Shown: positions 16,585 through 25,840, counted from the stretch's first letter. The stretch: DNA of 56,605 bases from JACCVG01 sp034664165 (GCA_034664165.1 JAXDIE010000126.1:1-56605); one strand, 5' to 3'. Notes: generated by a model not told the origin, from the letters alone. A program made the numbers and translations.

Positions 16585-18312
16585 CTAACCGTCGAAGAGG
16601 GAGTACCCGTATTCGCCGCGGCGGTACGCGAGCTTGGCGATGGCGATCATGCGATCGTCATCGTTCTTCTCGATCTGCCTGAAGCCTGACTCGACCCTGC
16701 CGGCGGCGCGCGTGCAGAAGGTCTCGGCGATGTAGCGCTCCTGACCGGTGGTCTCGACGCCCTGGTCCTCGAGGATCGCCGTGACCCGGGAGAGCACCGC
16801 GATCTGCGAGTAGATATCGGCGACGATGTCCGACAGCCGCTTCTGCTGGAACTGCCGCTCGGCGATGTCCCGTCCGTGCTCCCGCAGGAGCGACTCCGAG
16901 AGCTCGCGCAGGCGCTTGACCTGGCCGCTGATCGGCTCGGCCAGAGGCGCGAGCTCCGGGTGGGCCAGCGTCACCTTGTCCGGCCTGACCTCACGCTGGA
17001 TCCTTCCGGCGGCGTACTCGGCAAGCACGCCGATTGCCCCGATCGGGTTGTCCAGGCTGAGCCCAGTGAGGCCCTTCAGCTCCTCGCCGACGGGCTTCAT
17101 CCCGGACAGCGCGACAAAGCACCGCATCACGTCGTTCGCGCCCTCGAAGATCGGGAAGATCCGGATGTCCCGCAGCATCTTCTCGTAGGGCTGATCGCGC
17201 ATGTAGCCCTCGCCGCCCTTGAGCTGCAGCGCGCGGTTGGCCGCGTACCAGAGGAACTCCGTGCCGGCCACCTTGCAGATGGCCGACTCCAGCGAGTAGT
17301 CCTCAACACCCCGGTCGACCAGGCCGGTGGTCAGATAGGCGGTGGACTCGAGCCCGAAGAGGAAGGACACCAGCCATCCGATCTTCTCCTGGACAAGCTC
17401 GAACTCGGCCAGTGGCCGGTCGAATTGCTCGCGCTCCTGGACGTGGGCGATCACCTTGTCGAGGAGCCATTTGCCCGCTCCGACCGACCCCGTGCCCAGG
17501 CTCAGTCGCCCGTTGTTGAGGATCTGCATGGCGATCCGGAAGCCGTTGCCAGGCTCGCCGAGCACGTTTTCGGGAGGTATCCGCACATCGTTGAAGTACA
17601 GACGGCGAAGATCGTTGCCGCGGAGGCCCATCGTGTCGAAGCGCTCGCCCACCTCGAACCCCTTCATCCCCTTCTCGAGGATGAAGGCGGTATGACGGTC
17701 CTCGCCGTCGATCTCGGTGCGGGCGAAGGTCACGAAGACCGAGCCCTTGCTGCCGTTGCCGATGTAGCGCTTCTCACCGTTCAGCTTCCAGGAGCCATCC
17801 GGCTGGAGGGCGGCGCGCGAGGCCAGGTTGAACGCATCGGATCCGGCGCCCGGCTCGGTCAGGGCGAAGCCCGCCAGCTTGCGGCCCGACGCCAGGTCAG
17901 GCAGGAAGCGCTCCTTCTGCTCGTCGCTGCCGAACAGGACGATCCCCTTCAGCCCGATCGACTGGTGCACTCCCATCACCACCGACAGCGTGCCGTCGAT
18001 CTGTGCGAAGACCTCGGAGACCCTGCAGTAGCCCGTTTGCGAGAGCCCCTGCCCGCCGTACTTCTCCGGGACGAACAGGCCCAGAAGGCCGCGCTCGCCA
18101 AGGCCGCGGATCACGTCGTCGCCGATCCAGCGTTTTTCCTCGATCTTCACCGGGTCGTATGACTCCGCGGCGAACTCCCGCAACGCGGTTGTCAGTGCCT
18201 GCACGCGCGGCCGCTCGGTGGCGTCGGGAAGCGGATAGGGGAAGACCATGTCCTCGTGGATCTCCCCGAGGAAGAGGGACTTGGCGAACGATGAAGCTGA
18301 TTGCCCTGCCAC
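16585..18312 (-). CDS. Acyl-CoA dehydrogenase, very-long-chain (VLCAD/ACAD9)-like
   Basis: A 575-residue flavoprotein that would oxidise fatty acyl-CoA to enoyl-CoA. Family signatures are FALTEPGAGSDA (substrate/FAD loop), GEKRYIGNG, the FAD-contacting LKGGEGYMRDQPYEKMLRD and the catalytic-base region IFPIFEGANDV. After the dehydrogenase core an extra 150-residue helical C-terminus is present, the feature that separates VLCAD/ACAD9-type enzymes from short-chain members of about 380 residues. The GTG start follows a TAGATT -10 box by 6 bases. It is divergent from a SnoaL-like gene. The likely role is beta-oxidation of long acyl chains, with electrons passed to ETF; ETF genes are not in this window. 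Confidence 0.92.
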   Translation of the reverse strand: MAGQSASSFAKSLFLGEIHEDMVFPYPLPDATERPRVQALTTALREFAAESYDPVKIEEKRWIGDDVIRGLGERGLLGLFVPEKYGGQGLSQTGYCRVSEVFAQIDGTLSVVMGVHQSIGLKGIVLFGSDEQKERFLPDLASGRKLAGFALTEPGAGSDAFNLASRAALQPDGSWKLNGEKRYIGNGSKGSVFVTFARTEIDGEDRHTAFILEKGMKGFEVGERFDTMGLRGNDLRRLYFNDVRIPPENVLGEPGNGFRIAMQILNNGRLSLGTGSVGAGKWLLDKVIAHVQEREQFDRPLAEFELVQEKIGWLVSFLFGLESTAYLTTGLVDRGVEDYSLESAICKVAGTEFLWYAANRALQLKGGEGYMRDQPYEKMLRDIRIFPIFEGANDVMRCFVALSGMKPVGEELKGLTGLSLDNPIGAIGVLAEYAAGRIQREVRPDKVTLAHPELAPLAEPISGQVKRLRELSESLLREHGRDIAERQFQQKRLSDIVADIYSQIAVLSRVTAILEDQGVETTGQERYIAETFCTRAAGRVESGFRQIEKNDDDRMIAIAKLAYRRGEYGYSLFDG

Positions 18313-18318
18313 GTGGCG

Positions 18319-18371
18319 AATCTACCCGCGATGCTCCGATCTGAACAGGGCGGGCCCAACTTGATTACCTT
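18319..18371. promoter_or_regulatory. Divergent leaderless promoters of the acyl-CoA dehydrogenase and SnoaL-like genes
   Basis: Minus-strand TAGATT (18324-18319) and plus-strand TACCTT (18366-18371) each end exactly 6 bases before a GTG start. Neither start has a ribosome-binding site. Confidence 0.5.
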
Positions 18372-18377
18372 CGTGGA

Positions 18378-18788
18378 GTGAAGGACCGGCGGGAGGAGGT
18401 GCTGAAGGAGATCTACGCTGCTTTCGCGGCGCGGCGGCGGGAGCCCATCCAGGCCCTGTTGCCCGACCACTTCGAATTCCACCCGGTGACCGGCAGGCAG
18501 GTGGGCCGTACGGAGCCCTATAGGGGCCGCGAGGGCTTCAGCGAGTACTTCGCCGATGTCGACCGGGTCTGGACGGAGCTCCGGCTGCGGGTCGATCGGT
18601 TCCAGCACTCCGGAGACCGGACACTCTGCGTCGGCCGCGCGTGGGCCCGCAACGACGACGTGGTGATCGACAGCCCGACCGGGTGGATCTGGACTTTCGA
18701 GGAGGGAACCGCGGTGCCCATCAAGTGCACGGTCCACGACGACCTGATGGCTGCGCTCGAGGAGTTCGGGGACGGCGAACGGGGGTAG
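18378..18788 (+). CDS. SnoaL-like / NTF2-fold protein
   Basis: A 136-residue protein of the NTF2-like fold: an amphipathic N-terminal helix pair (EEVLKEIYAAFAARRREPIQ), then LLPDHFEFHPV, YRGREGFSEYFADVDRVWTEL and a beta sheet ending VIDSPTGWIWTFEEG. SnoaL-like proteins form a conical pocket and act as cyclases, epoxide hydrolases, isomerases or ligand-binding domains. The PYRGREGFSEYF segment is typical of the SnoaL_2 group. The GTG start lies 6 bases after TACCTT. It precedes a VOC-family gene by 38 bases on the same strand. Function unassigned. Confidence 0.75.
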   Translation: MKDRREEVLKEIYAAFAARRREPIQALLPDHFEFHPVTGRQVGRTEPYRGREGFSEYFADVDRVWTELRLRVDRFQHSGDRTLCVGRAWARNDDVVIDSPTGWIWTFEEGTAVPIKCTVHDDLMAALEEFGDGERG

Positions 18789-18826
18789 ATTTCGGCCGAC
18801 CCCCGACCCCGGCCAAGAGGACTCAG

Positions 18827-19195
18827 ATGGGATGCCCAGTAGTGCACTTTGAAGTGATCGGCAAGGATGGCGACCGGATCCGCAGCTACTACGCCGAGAT
18901 GTTCGACTGGAAGATCGATGCGGACAACCCGATGGGCTACGGCCTGGTTGCCCGCGAGGACAACGTGACCTCCGAGGGGATCGGAATCGGTGGAGGCATC
19001 GGCGGTGGCCCGGAAGGCTATGACGGCCACGTGACGTTCTACGTGCAGGTGCCCGACGTCGAGGCCTCGCTGGCCCAGGCCGAGGCCCTCGGCGGGACGC
19101 GCATCATGGGGCCCGAGTCGCCTCCCGGAATGGAGCTCGTGCTCGGTCACTTCAGCGACCCGGAAGGGCACGTGGTCGGCCTGATCCAGGGCTAG
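18827..19195 (+). CDS. VOC superfamily (glyoxalase/dioxygenase-like) protein
   Basis: A 122-residue protein made of two beta-alpha-beta-beta-beta units. It begins VVHFEVIGKDGDRIRSYYAEMFDW and ends FSDPEGHVVGLIQG, the hallmark C-terminal strand with DPEG-H of the VOC fold; PDVEASLAQAEALGGTRIMGP is the second-unit helix. Members bind a metal and act as glyoxalases, dioxygenases or antibiotic-binding proteins. The ATG has an AAGAGG ribosome-binding site. A strong GC hairpin follows the gene. Substrate unknown. Confidence 0.8.
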   Translation: MGCPVVHFEVIGKDGDRIRSYYAEMFDWKIDADNPMGYGLVAREDNVTSEGIGIGGGIGGGPEGYDGHVTFYVQVPDVEASLAQAEALGGTRIMGPESPPGMELVLGHFSDPEGHVVGLIQG

Positions 19196-19216
19196 GCAGA
19201 GCCCGGACAGACGAAC

Positions 19217-19246
19217 GCCGGGGCCCTCCACAAGGTGGGCCCCGGC
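19217..19246. terminator. Bidirectional hairpin terminator between convergent genes
   Basis: A perfect 10-bp GC stem (19217-19226 with 19237-19246) encloses a 10-base loop. It sits between the VOC gene and the convergent beta-helix gene. No U-tract follows in either direction, as often in high-GC actinobacteria. Confidence 0.7.
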
Positions 19247-19259
19247 GCAGTCGGCGCGG

Positions 19260-21257
19260 CTACTTCTTCTTGGACTTCTTACCGAGCACCTTCACCACGT
19301 AGGAGGCCGGCGTCGGGTCGGTGTTCCCGGCCGAGTCGGTCGCCTTGACCTCGAACTGGTGCTTCTTGCGCCTCTCCAGTCCGTTTATCGTGATCGGTGA
19401 CGTGCAGGGTGTGAACGCCGCATCATCGACGGAGCAGGCGAACGTCTCACCCGTCTCGCCCGGTGCGTCGAATGCGAACGTCGCCTTGACCTTCTTGATC
19501 ACCGCAGGCGGCGAGCTGAGGATCACCGTCTCCGGCGGCGTGACGTCCTCGATGATCGTGTCGACGGTGAACGTGACCGTCACCGGCGAGGAGACGTTCC
19601 CCGCCGTGTCGGTGGCCTGCACCAGGAAGTGGTGGACGCCCTCCGACAAGCCGGTGGCGGTGTCCGAGCCCGTCCCGCTGCACGCTCCGAGCGGAGCACT
19701 GTCGTAGCTGCACTCGAAGGTGCTCGGCTCATCTGCCGAGAACGTGAACGTCGCGCTCGCGGTGCCGATTGTCGAACCGTCTGCAGGCCCGCTGTCGATG
19801 GCCATCTCTGGCGGATCCGTGTCCGCCACCTCGGCGGTCACGGTCGACGTGGTGACCGTCTGCCCGATCGAGTCCGTGGCCACCGCGGTCAGCTCGACGA
19901 AGCTGCCATTGGCGGACGCCGGCACGGTCCAGGTGCCGGTGTAGACCCGGTCTCCGTTCAGCGGCGGCGTGGGGGAGACCCCCAGTGACACGCCGTCGGC
20001 GAAGAACTCCACGTCGTGGACCCCGAAGTCGTCGCCGGCGGTGACCGCCAAGTCGGCGCTGTCACCGACTTCGAACACGTCGCCGGAATGCGGCTTGGTG
20101 TCCCAGTCGATCTCCGGATCGCCGTCGACCACTGCGGTCATGTCCGGAGCTGCGGGCTTGGATGTGGCGGCCGGGTGCCAGTTCACGTTGCTGGTGGCCA
20201 CATACGCACCCAGGCCGGGCCCCAGGGGACCGAACCAGTTGCGCGTCGCATTGAGGGTTGTGGCAGGCAACGTAAGGCCGTCGAGCGACTTGCTGGCAAT
20301 GCCGAAGCCATTGCCACTCAGGTCATTGGCGTCATCGGAGGAACCGCTGACGATGCTCGGCGGAATCAGCGCCCCGCGGAACATGATGGCTGCCGTACTG
20401 GCGTCGAAGTCCCCGGTTCCGGAGACCACGCTGTCCTTCAGGTCGAGGCTCGAACCGCTGCCCCAGACCTCGATGCCGTCCTGCTCGATCGAGCTGTCCA
20501 GGCCGCCGCCGATGATCTCGGTGTCCTTGATGTGGGGCAGCATTCGGCTGTTGTTCCCGACATCGCCAACTCCGTTCAGCAAACGGTTGTCGATCAGGAC
20601 TCCGGCGTTGTTGAACCCGCTGACCTCCGATCCCTCGATCGTGACCTCGTTCTGCTTGCCCTCGATCGTGTTGCTCAGGATGATTCCCGTGCCCGTCGTG
20701 GACAGCGGTGCCGTGGAGTAGAGCCCGGTCCCGGCGCCGGTCGCGGGCACCAGGCCCTCGACACGCACTCCCTTGATCGACCCCTCGGTGACATCGCCCA
20801 TCGCGATGCCGCCCTCGACCGCCGTTCCGTTGGCCCTGACCGTCAGGCCCGAGATGTTCACGTGGAACAGCTCGATCGAACGGCGGTGCACGGTGATGAC
20901 GTTCCCGGACTCGTCGCGCGGGTTCGGAGTCGCCGTTGCCATCGACGGGGCGGTGCCGTCCGGCTGGACGAACACCTGGTCGGCTCCGGCGCCCACCAGC
21001 GAGAGGTTCTTCTCGATCTTGAGGCCGCCGCTTCCTGCGCCGCCCGGAACCGGGTAGGTACCCGGGCAGACGTAGATCGTGTCGCCCTGCGCGACCGCGG
21101 CGACCGCGGCCGGCAGGGAGGTGTAGTCGGCGATCGGGCACTGCGCCCGGTCGTCGTCCACAGTCACGGTGTTGGCCAGCGCGTCGGCGGGGGCCAACAG
21201 GGCCACGCCGACGGCCGCCAAGGTCACGAACCTGTTCTTCTTGAAGGTCCTAGGCAT
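19260..21257 (-). CDS. Secreted right-handed beta-helix protein with Ig-like repeats
   Basis: A 665-residue exported protein. Residues 1-28 are a signal peptide ending ADALA-NTVTV. Residues 35-360 begin with a CPIADYTSLPAAVAAVAQGD segment and CPGTYP, typical of pectate-lyase-like parallel beta-helices, with many Asn/Gly/Asp turns. Residues 380-480 form a sandwich domain (DVEFFADGVSLGVSP), and the last 190 residues hold two Ig-like repeats with the TFECSYD...ATDTAGNVSS and TFACSVD...ATDSAGNTDP patterns frequent in Solirubrobacterales exoproteins. The C-terminus is a basic KKSKKK tail. It starts 6 bases after the stop of the giant hydrolase gene, so both are one operon. Polysaccharide binding or cleavage is possible, but no catalytic residues are certain. 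Confidence 0.75.
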   Translation of the reverse strand: MPRTFKKNRFVTLAAVGVALLAPADALANTVTVDDDRAQCPIADYTSLPAAVAAVAQGDTIYVCPGTYPVPGGAGSGGLKIEKNLSLVGAGADQVFVQPDGTAPSMATATPNPRDESGNVITVHRRSIELFHVNISGLTVRANGTAVEGGIAMGDVTEGSIKGVRVEGLVPATGAGTGLYSTAPLSTTGTGIILSNTIEGKQNEVTIEGSEVSGFNNAGVLIDNRLLNGVGDVGNNSRMLPHIKDTEIIGGGLDSSIEQDGIEVWGSGSSLDLKDSVVSGTGDFDASTAAIMFRGALIPPSIVSGSSDDANDLSGNGFGIASKSLDGLTLPATTLNATRNWFGPLGPGLGAYVATSNVNWHPAATSKPAAPDMTAVVDGDPEIDWDTKPHSGDVFEVGDSADLAVTAGDDFGVHDVEFFADGVSLGVSPTPPLNGDRVYTGTWTVPASANGSFVELTAVATDSIGQTVTTSTVTAEVADTDPPEMAIDSGPADGSTIGTASATFTFSADEPSTFECSYDSAPLGACSGTGSDTATGLSEGVHHFLVQATDTAGNVSSPVTVTFTVDTIIEDVTPPETVILSSPPAVIKKVKATFAFDAPGETGETFACSVDDAAFTPCTSPITINGLERRKKHQFEVKATDSAGNTDPTPASYVVKVLGKKSKKK

Positions 21258-21263
21258 CGTCCC

Positions 21264-23876
21264 TTACCTCACCTTCAGGTTGATCGTTGACACGTCAGAC
21301 ACGTTGCCCGGCCCGTCGATCGCCGAGGCGACGACGGTGTAGCGGCCCTTGGGCAACTTCTTGGCTGGCTTGACCTTCCAGTGGTCGGTCCCCGTCGCGA
21401 TGATCGAGTAGGGGAAGGCGCACGTGGTCGGGTCGAGCAGTGCTCCTGTCGCCGACAGGTACTGGCACTTGCCCTTCTTGACCGACTTGGCCACGCTGAC
21501 CTGCACCCGCTGGATCGAGCCGGGGGCCGGGCTCAGGCCCCCGCCACCGTCACAGCCGGTGTCGGATGCCATGCCCTTGATCAGCTTGCCCGTCTTCTTG
21601 AGCTTCGAGATGACCGTCGTCGGCTTGGCCGTGTCGACACAGGTTCCGGCCGGTGTCTTCAGGGCCGGGTTGCCGGTGACCACGCCATCCACGTCACCCA
21701 GGTTCCGGTCGCCCGGGAGCGGGGTGAGAGGCACGTGAGCAGCGAACACGGAAGGCGGTGTGTCCGCGAGCTCCTGGAACGCCAGGGTGCTGAACTGGAT
21801 GGCACCGGTCTGGCTGGTGCCGTCCGCACCGAAGCGGATCTCGACGCGATCCAGGTCCGACAGGTCAACCCCGGATCCCTCGAACTGCTCGATCGGGATC
21901 CTGAAGCCGTTCAGAGCCTCGTGCCTGGGCTGGCCGTTCGTGGTGACTGCTCCGAGGGTGCCCTCCAGGCCACCCGGGTAGATGTCGGTGAGCTTGATCT
22001 GCTTCTCATTGCCGTCCCGGTCGACCAGAGCGATCGCGAAGTCCTTGCTCGCGAAGCGCGGGTCGTAGCCTGCCTGGGCGATCCCGCTGTTGGGGTTGCG
22101 CACGACGTCTCCGACCTGCACCGACGCCCTCATGCTGAGCGAGCGGTACGGGGTCACGTCGCGAGCGCTGCCGCGCAGCGTCGCGGACAGGGTGGCCGGT
22201 GCATCCCACGCCAGGGCCAGCTGTGGCCCGAAGGAGCGGTTGAACTGGGTCGTCGGTGAGCCCGTCGTGGACTCGCAGACGTCCTGCGGGGCTAGGGTGC
22301 CCTGGCTCGCAGGCGGGTTGGCCACCGCCGGGTTTGCGAACGGATCGGGGTTACACCAATCGAATATGGCGAACCCGGTGCCGGTCATCTTGCCGCCTGC
22401 CGAGTCCGGCGCGGTCGGGTCGGCAGTTGACGGCTTGACCCCCGAATCCGGCCGGATCACGTCCTGCCGCTCGGATGCCGGTGCGATGTAGGACGTCTTG
22501 ACCACGTCCTCGCAGTACGCCAGCAGGTGCACCGTCGCCGAGTTCGGGCCAACGGGACACGCCGAGCTCGGGTATCCGACCTCGTCCGTGAGCCACGGAA
22601 GCATCCCGACCTCGCCGCCTCCGTAGACCCGGAGGAACGTGACCATCGTCGCGATCCCGGTCAGACGCTGATCGAACGGGGTCAGACGAATTGTCGTTGC
22701 CGTCGAGGCGCCGCTGGTGCCACAGGCCGCTTCGTTTCCGGAGCGGTCTGATGAGGGCCAACGCGTGTTGTAGAAGTTGTGGTTGGCCCCTTCCACGTAG
22801 TACTGGAACTTGGCGAACTCGTCTTCGACGTTGGCGAAGCGCCCACGCTCGAAGATGTTCGCCCCGTTGATCGACGATACGTCGCCGTCGCATGCGGGAA
22901 GCAGCGTGGCGAAGTTGGTGCCGTTCGGGAAATGCTTGTTGCGGTCGATCGGCGCGAGCGCGAACACGCCGGTCAGGTTGTAGCGGCGCCCGGGGGCCGG
23001 CCGCTGGCGGTTGTACTCGATGAACTGCGTCACACCCTCACCGCCACGCGAGTGGCCCATGATGGCCACGTGGCTGAAGTCGAGCTTGCCGGCCAGCTGA
23101 GTGCCGATGCCCGGCTCGCTGTTCGCCACCTGGATTCCGGTGGGGGCCGGTGCCGGCGTCCCGTCGTTCCAGGCGTAGAGCAGGTCGAGCGTGTTGGCGA
23201 TGATCTCTGCGCGCGACATGGCGCCGGCGTCGACGGCCGTGCCGTCGAAGGTCACGATTGCGCCCGCGGAGGGCGAGATCACGACGTAGCCCCACGAGGC
23301 AAGCAGGTCGGTCAGGTAGTTGTAGCCGCCCCAGCTCGGCCAGAAGCCCGTTTCCGAGCCTATGTCGCCAGGCAGCTCAGGCCCGGAGGGCCCGCTGACC
23401 GGGACCGTGGTGTTGGGACACCCGCCGGTCGAGAAGATCTGGCTTCCGTTGTCGGTGCCGGTAGCGCCCTTGCAGGCCGTATGGCGGCCGTGCTGGATCA
23501 GGAGCACCTTGTAGGGCCCGGGGCTGTTCGCGGGCCACGTGACGCTGCCCTCGAGGGGCTGCGGAAAGGTCTGTCCCGGACAGTGCGTGCTCTGCCCCGG
23601 CTGCAGGCCGGTCGGGCAGTTGGTCGATGGGTTGGCTCCCGGGCTGGTGACCGTGGTCTGCAGGTTGCCCGCGTAGTAGTAGGAGCGCTTGACCTGGTAC
23701 GGCCCTGGGGTTGTCGGGTCTGGCAATGCCCCCGCGGCGGGCTGGAGCGGCCTGTCGGCCTTTGCCGCATCCGGACGCACCACCGCCGTCAAAAACACGA
23801 AGACGATCGCCGCGAAGGCGATCATCGTCCACTGGGTTCTGCGATCGACTGATCGCACTGGGTTTCCTGGATTCAT
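21264..23876 (-). CDS. Large secreted alpha/beta hydrolase
   Basis: An 870-residue exported protein. The N-terminus (MNPGNPVRSVDRRTQW then MIAFAAIVFVFLTAVVR) is a signal anchor or signal peptide. A hydrolase domain covers about residues 60-450: YKVLLIQHGRH (oxyanion segment), SWGYVVISPSAG, and the nucleophile elbow IMGHSRGGEG. The remaining 400 residues include a jelly-roll-like region and a C-terminal YTVVASAIDGPGNVSDV Ig-like domain. Many cysteines suit an extracellular location. The size is about twice that of usual secreted lipases. ATG 23876 is chosen for its GGAGG site 7 bases upstream. It is cotranscribed with the beta-helix protein. The substrate is unknown; a polyester, lipid or glycan ester is possible. 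Confidence 0.75.
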   Translation of the reverse strand: MNPGNPVRSVDRRTQWTMIAFAAIVFVFLTAVVRPDAAKADRPLQPAAGALPDPTTPGPYQVKRSYYYAGNLQTTVTSPGANPSTNCPTGLQPGQSTHCPGQTFPQPLEGSVTWPANSPGPYKVLLIQHGRHTACKGATGTDNGSQIFSTGGCPNTTVPVSGPSGPELPGDIGSETGFWPSWGGYNYLTDLLASWGYVVISPSAGAIVTFDGTAVDAGAMSRAEIIANTLDLLYAWNDGTPAPAPTGIQVANSEPGIGTQLAGKLDFSHVAIMGHSRGGEGVTQFIEYNRQRPAPGRRYNLTGVFALAPIDRNKHFPNGTNFATLLPACDGDVSSINGANIFERGRFANVEDEFAKFQYYVEGANHNFYNTRWPSSDRSGNEAACGTSGASTATTIRLTPFDQRLTGIATMVTFLRVYGGGEVGMLPWLTDEVGYPSSACPVGPNSATVHLLAYCEDVVKTSYIAPASERQDVIRPDSGVKPSTADPTAPDSAGGKMTGTGFAIFDWCNPDPFANPAVANPPASQGTLAPQDVCESTTGSPTTQFNRSFGPQLALAWDAPATLSATLRGSARDVTPYRSLSMRASVQVGDVVRNPNSGIAQAGYDPRFASKDFAIALVDRDGNEKQIKLTDIYPGGLEGTLGAVTTNGQPRHEALNGFRIPIEQFEGSGVDLSDLDRVEIRFGADGTSQTGAIQFSTLAFQELADTPPSVFAAHVPLTPLPGDRNLGDVDGVVTGNPALKTPAGTCVDTAKPTTVISKLKKTGKLIKGMASDTGCDGGGGLSPAPGSIQRVQVSVAKSVKKGKCQYLSATGALLDPTTCAFPYSIIATGTDHWKVKPAKKLPKGRYTVVASAIDGPGNVSDVSTINLKVR

Positions 23877-24022
23877 TCGCTGGCCTCCGCCCAGCGCAGG
23901 TGCCCCTGCGCCCTCGTTTCCCTGACGGGAGCCACGGTATGGAGCGGCAGCCGGGGTCCCTATGTGCCACCGGTCCAACATTCGGGTAGGGGGTTCCGAC
24001 CGTTGGTCGGGGTCGAGATCCG

Positions 24023-24952
24023 CTAGGAGAGCAGCAACATGCCGAACTCGCCATCGAGCTCGACGGCGCGGCGCACGCGTGCGTGTGAGGCCACCTTCAG
24101 CCACCCCTCGTAGGGCAGATCGCTGGATGGCGTCCGTGGATTGCTCCACGCGATGTCGTCGTAGATCACAAGCGCGCCGGGCGCCAGAACCGGCTCGAAG
24201 GCGGCGAAGTCGTCCACGTACGCCGCTGCGGAGTGCTCGGCGTCGTGGAACATCAGATCGGCCTGGCTGACCACGGCCTTGACCTCCTCGACGGTGCCCG
24301 AGGCGGCGCCCGCGATCAGCTGCACGTTGTCGCAGCCGGCTTCAGCCAGCACTCGGCGCGCCACGTCGACCTGCGGCCAGCTGATCTCCACCGTCACCAC
24401 GCCGTTGTCCGGACCGAGAGCGCTGGAAAGGAACACGCTTGCCATGCCGTAGCCGGTGCCGAGCTCGATGGCCTGCGTCGTGCGCATGATCCGCGCGGCG
24501 GCGGCAAGCATCCGGCCCTTGCGGCCAAAGGAGGATGCAGCCAGTGCGTGGAGCCCCACATCACCCGCCCAGTCGGGCCTGTCGAAGGGCTCGCGGTCGG
24601 CCAGCAGCTCGTCCGCCACGCACGCCACGCGCACGGCGGTCTCGGCAGGCGTTGGGAACACGCCTGACCCCAGGTGGTTGAGCAGGGTACGGAAGAGCAC
24701 GTCGCCGGCCACCCCGCCGCCCGGTGAGCCCGCGGCTCGGGAATCGCCGATCTCCTTGACGGTGAACCTCAGCGGCTCGAAGCACCCGCGCAGGACCTCC
24801 ACGTAGGCGACGGGGTCCTTGAGCGAGGCGACGTCAGCCGCCCTGAGCAACTCGGCCAGCACCAAATCGACGCTTGCCGGGTTGACGGGGGGCGGGCGCA
24901 CGACCTCGCGGATCCGGTCTGTGGCTCGGCGCAGGCGGGAGGAGCCGGACAT
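24023..24952 (-). CDS. SAM-dependent O-methyltransferase-like protein
   Basis: A 309-residue class I methyltransferase. The SAM motif I is AIELGTGYGMAS (about residues 163-174), followed by VVTVEISWPQVDVARRVLAEAG (motif II region) and ADLMFHDAEHSAAAYVDDF and APGALVIYDDIAWSN, the metal-binding pattern of catechol-O-methyltransferase-like and class 24 enzymes. The first 150 residues are an extra N-terminal domain not needed for the fold. Its ATG overlaps the stop of the upstream exonuclease gene by one base (TGATG), so translation is coupled. Substrate unknown; the tight link to a DNA exonuclease gene is unusual. Confidence 0.8.
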   Translation of the reverse strand: MSGSSRLRRATDRIREVVRPPPVNPASVDLVLAELLRAADVASLKDPVAYVEVLRGCFEPLRFTVKEIGDSRAAGSPGGGVAGDVLFRTLLNHLGSGVFPTPAETAVRVACVADELLADREPFDRPDWAGDVGLHALAASSFGRKGRMLAAAARIMRTTQAIELGTGYGMASVFLSSALGPDNGVVTVEISWPQVDVARRVLAEAGCDNVQLIAGAASGTVEEVKAVVSQADLMFHDAEHSAAAYVDDFAAFEPVLAPGALVIYDDIAWSNPRTPSSDLPYEGWLKVASHARVRRAVELDGEFGMLLLS

Positions 24953-25812
24953 CAGGCCGCTGCCTTCTCGAGCCGGTCCGCCAGCCTGTTCATGCCCCGC
25001 TCGCGCGCGGCGGCGGCGGCGCGGGACCAGTCGGTGGGGGTGTCGGGAGGCAGATCCACAGGCGTCTCCCGGAGGGTCGCGATGTCCTTGTACTCCAAGA
25101 GGTCCTTGGAGGAGTCGGCCAGGACCGCCCGGACGCGTGGTCGCGACTCCGACTCCGCGTTTTCGATCAGCGACTCCAGTGATCCGTGGCGCCCGAGCAG
25201 CTCGGCGGCGGTCTTCTGGCCGATCCCCTTGGCGCCGGGGATCCCGTCGGAAGGGTCGCCGCGCAGCGCGATGAAGTCCGGAACGAGCTCGGGGCCGATG
25301 CCGTAGCGCTCGCGCACGCCATCCGGCGTGACAACCTCGGCACCGTCACCGCCTCCGCGCGGGTAGAGGACGGTGACGTTGTCGGTCACGCATTGGAACA
25401 TGTCGCGGTCCCCGGTGAACAGCAGGGCGCTGCCACCTGCCTGCGCCTCCCGGAGAGCGAAGGAGCCGAGCAGGTCATCTGCCTCGAGGGACTCGTGGTC
25501 GACCACGGTCCACCCGAAGGCGCCGTAGAAGGCCGGCGTATCGGCCCACTGGGCCTCGAGCTCGTCGGGAACCGGCGGGCGGTCGGCGTGGTAGACGGGC
25601 AGCAGGTCCTTGCGGTAGTGGGCGGCCTCGGCGCCGAAGCAGACAACCACGGCGCGGGGCGAGTGGATCTCGATCTCCTTCAGCACCAGGTTGGCGCTGC
25701 CGAGCAGCGCGTTCACCGGCCGATCGTCCGTGCCCCGGATCGAGCTGGGCAGGGCGAAGAAGGCGCGGTAGAGAATCGAGGGCCCGTCGACCACCAGGAG
25801 GGGCTTGGTCAT
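24952..25812 (-). CDS. Stand-alone 5'-3' exonuclease (PolA N-terminal domain / FEN-like)
   Basis: A 286-residue flap nuclease, the size of the isolated 5'-nuclease domain of DNA polymerase I. The metal-site acids are visible in LLVVDGPSILYRAF, LEADDLLGSFA, FTGDRDMFQ and LRGDPSDGIPGAKGIGQKTAAELL; the last also contains the helix-hairpin-helix H3TH motif. It would trim 5' flaps and RNA primers during repair or lagging-strand synthesis. No polymerase domain follows. ATG 25812 is picked because TACGGT ends 7 bases before it; an upstream GTG at 25821 lies inside the box. It is divergent from a HhH-GPD glycosylase, so this is a small base-excision/repair locus. Confidence 0.88.
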   Translation of the reverse strand: MTKPLLVVDGPSILYRAFFALPSSIRGTDDRPVNALLGSANLVLKEIEIHSPRAVVVCFGAEAAHYRKDLLPVYHADRPPVPDELEAQWADTPAFYGAFGWTVVDHESLEADDLLGSFALREAQAGGSALLFTGDRDMFQCVTDNVTVLYPRGGGDGAEVVTPDGVRERYGIGPELVPDFIALRGDPSDGIPGAKGIGQKTAAELLGRHGSLESLIENAESESRPRVRAVLADSSKDLLEYKDIATLRETPVDLPPDTPTDWSRAAAAARERGMNRLADRLEKAAA

Positions 25813-25819
25813 GCGCGCC

Positions 25820-25840
25820 ACCGTATCGCCCGGCTACCAT
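25820..25840. promoter_or_regulatory. Divergent leaderless promoters of the exonuclease and HhH-GPD genes
   Basis: Minus-strand TACGGT (25825-25820) ends 7 bases before the exonuclease ATG. Plus-strand TACCAT (25835-25840) ends 6 bases before the GTG of the glycosylase gene. Only 9 bases separate the boxes, so each polymerase must contact the other gene's promoter region. Confidence 0.5.

Noticed and set aside
20016..21290. A 424-residue plus-strand frame opposite the beta-helix gene
   Set aside because: Codon pattern and motifs support the minus strand, with a signal peptide and Ig repeats; the plus frame is Arg/Asp/Val-rich without motifs.
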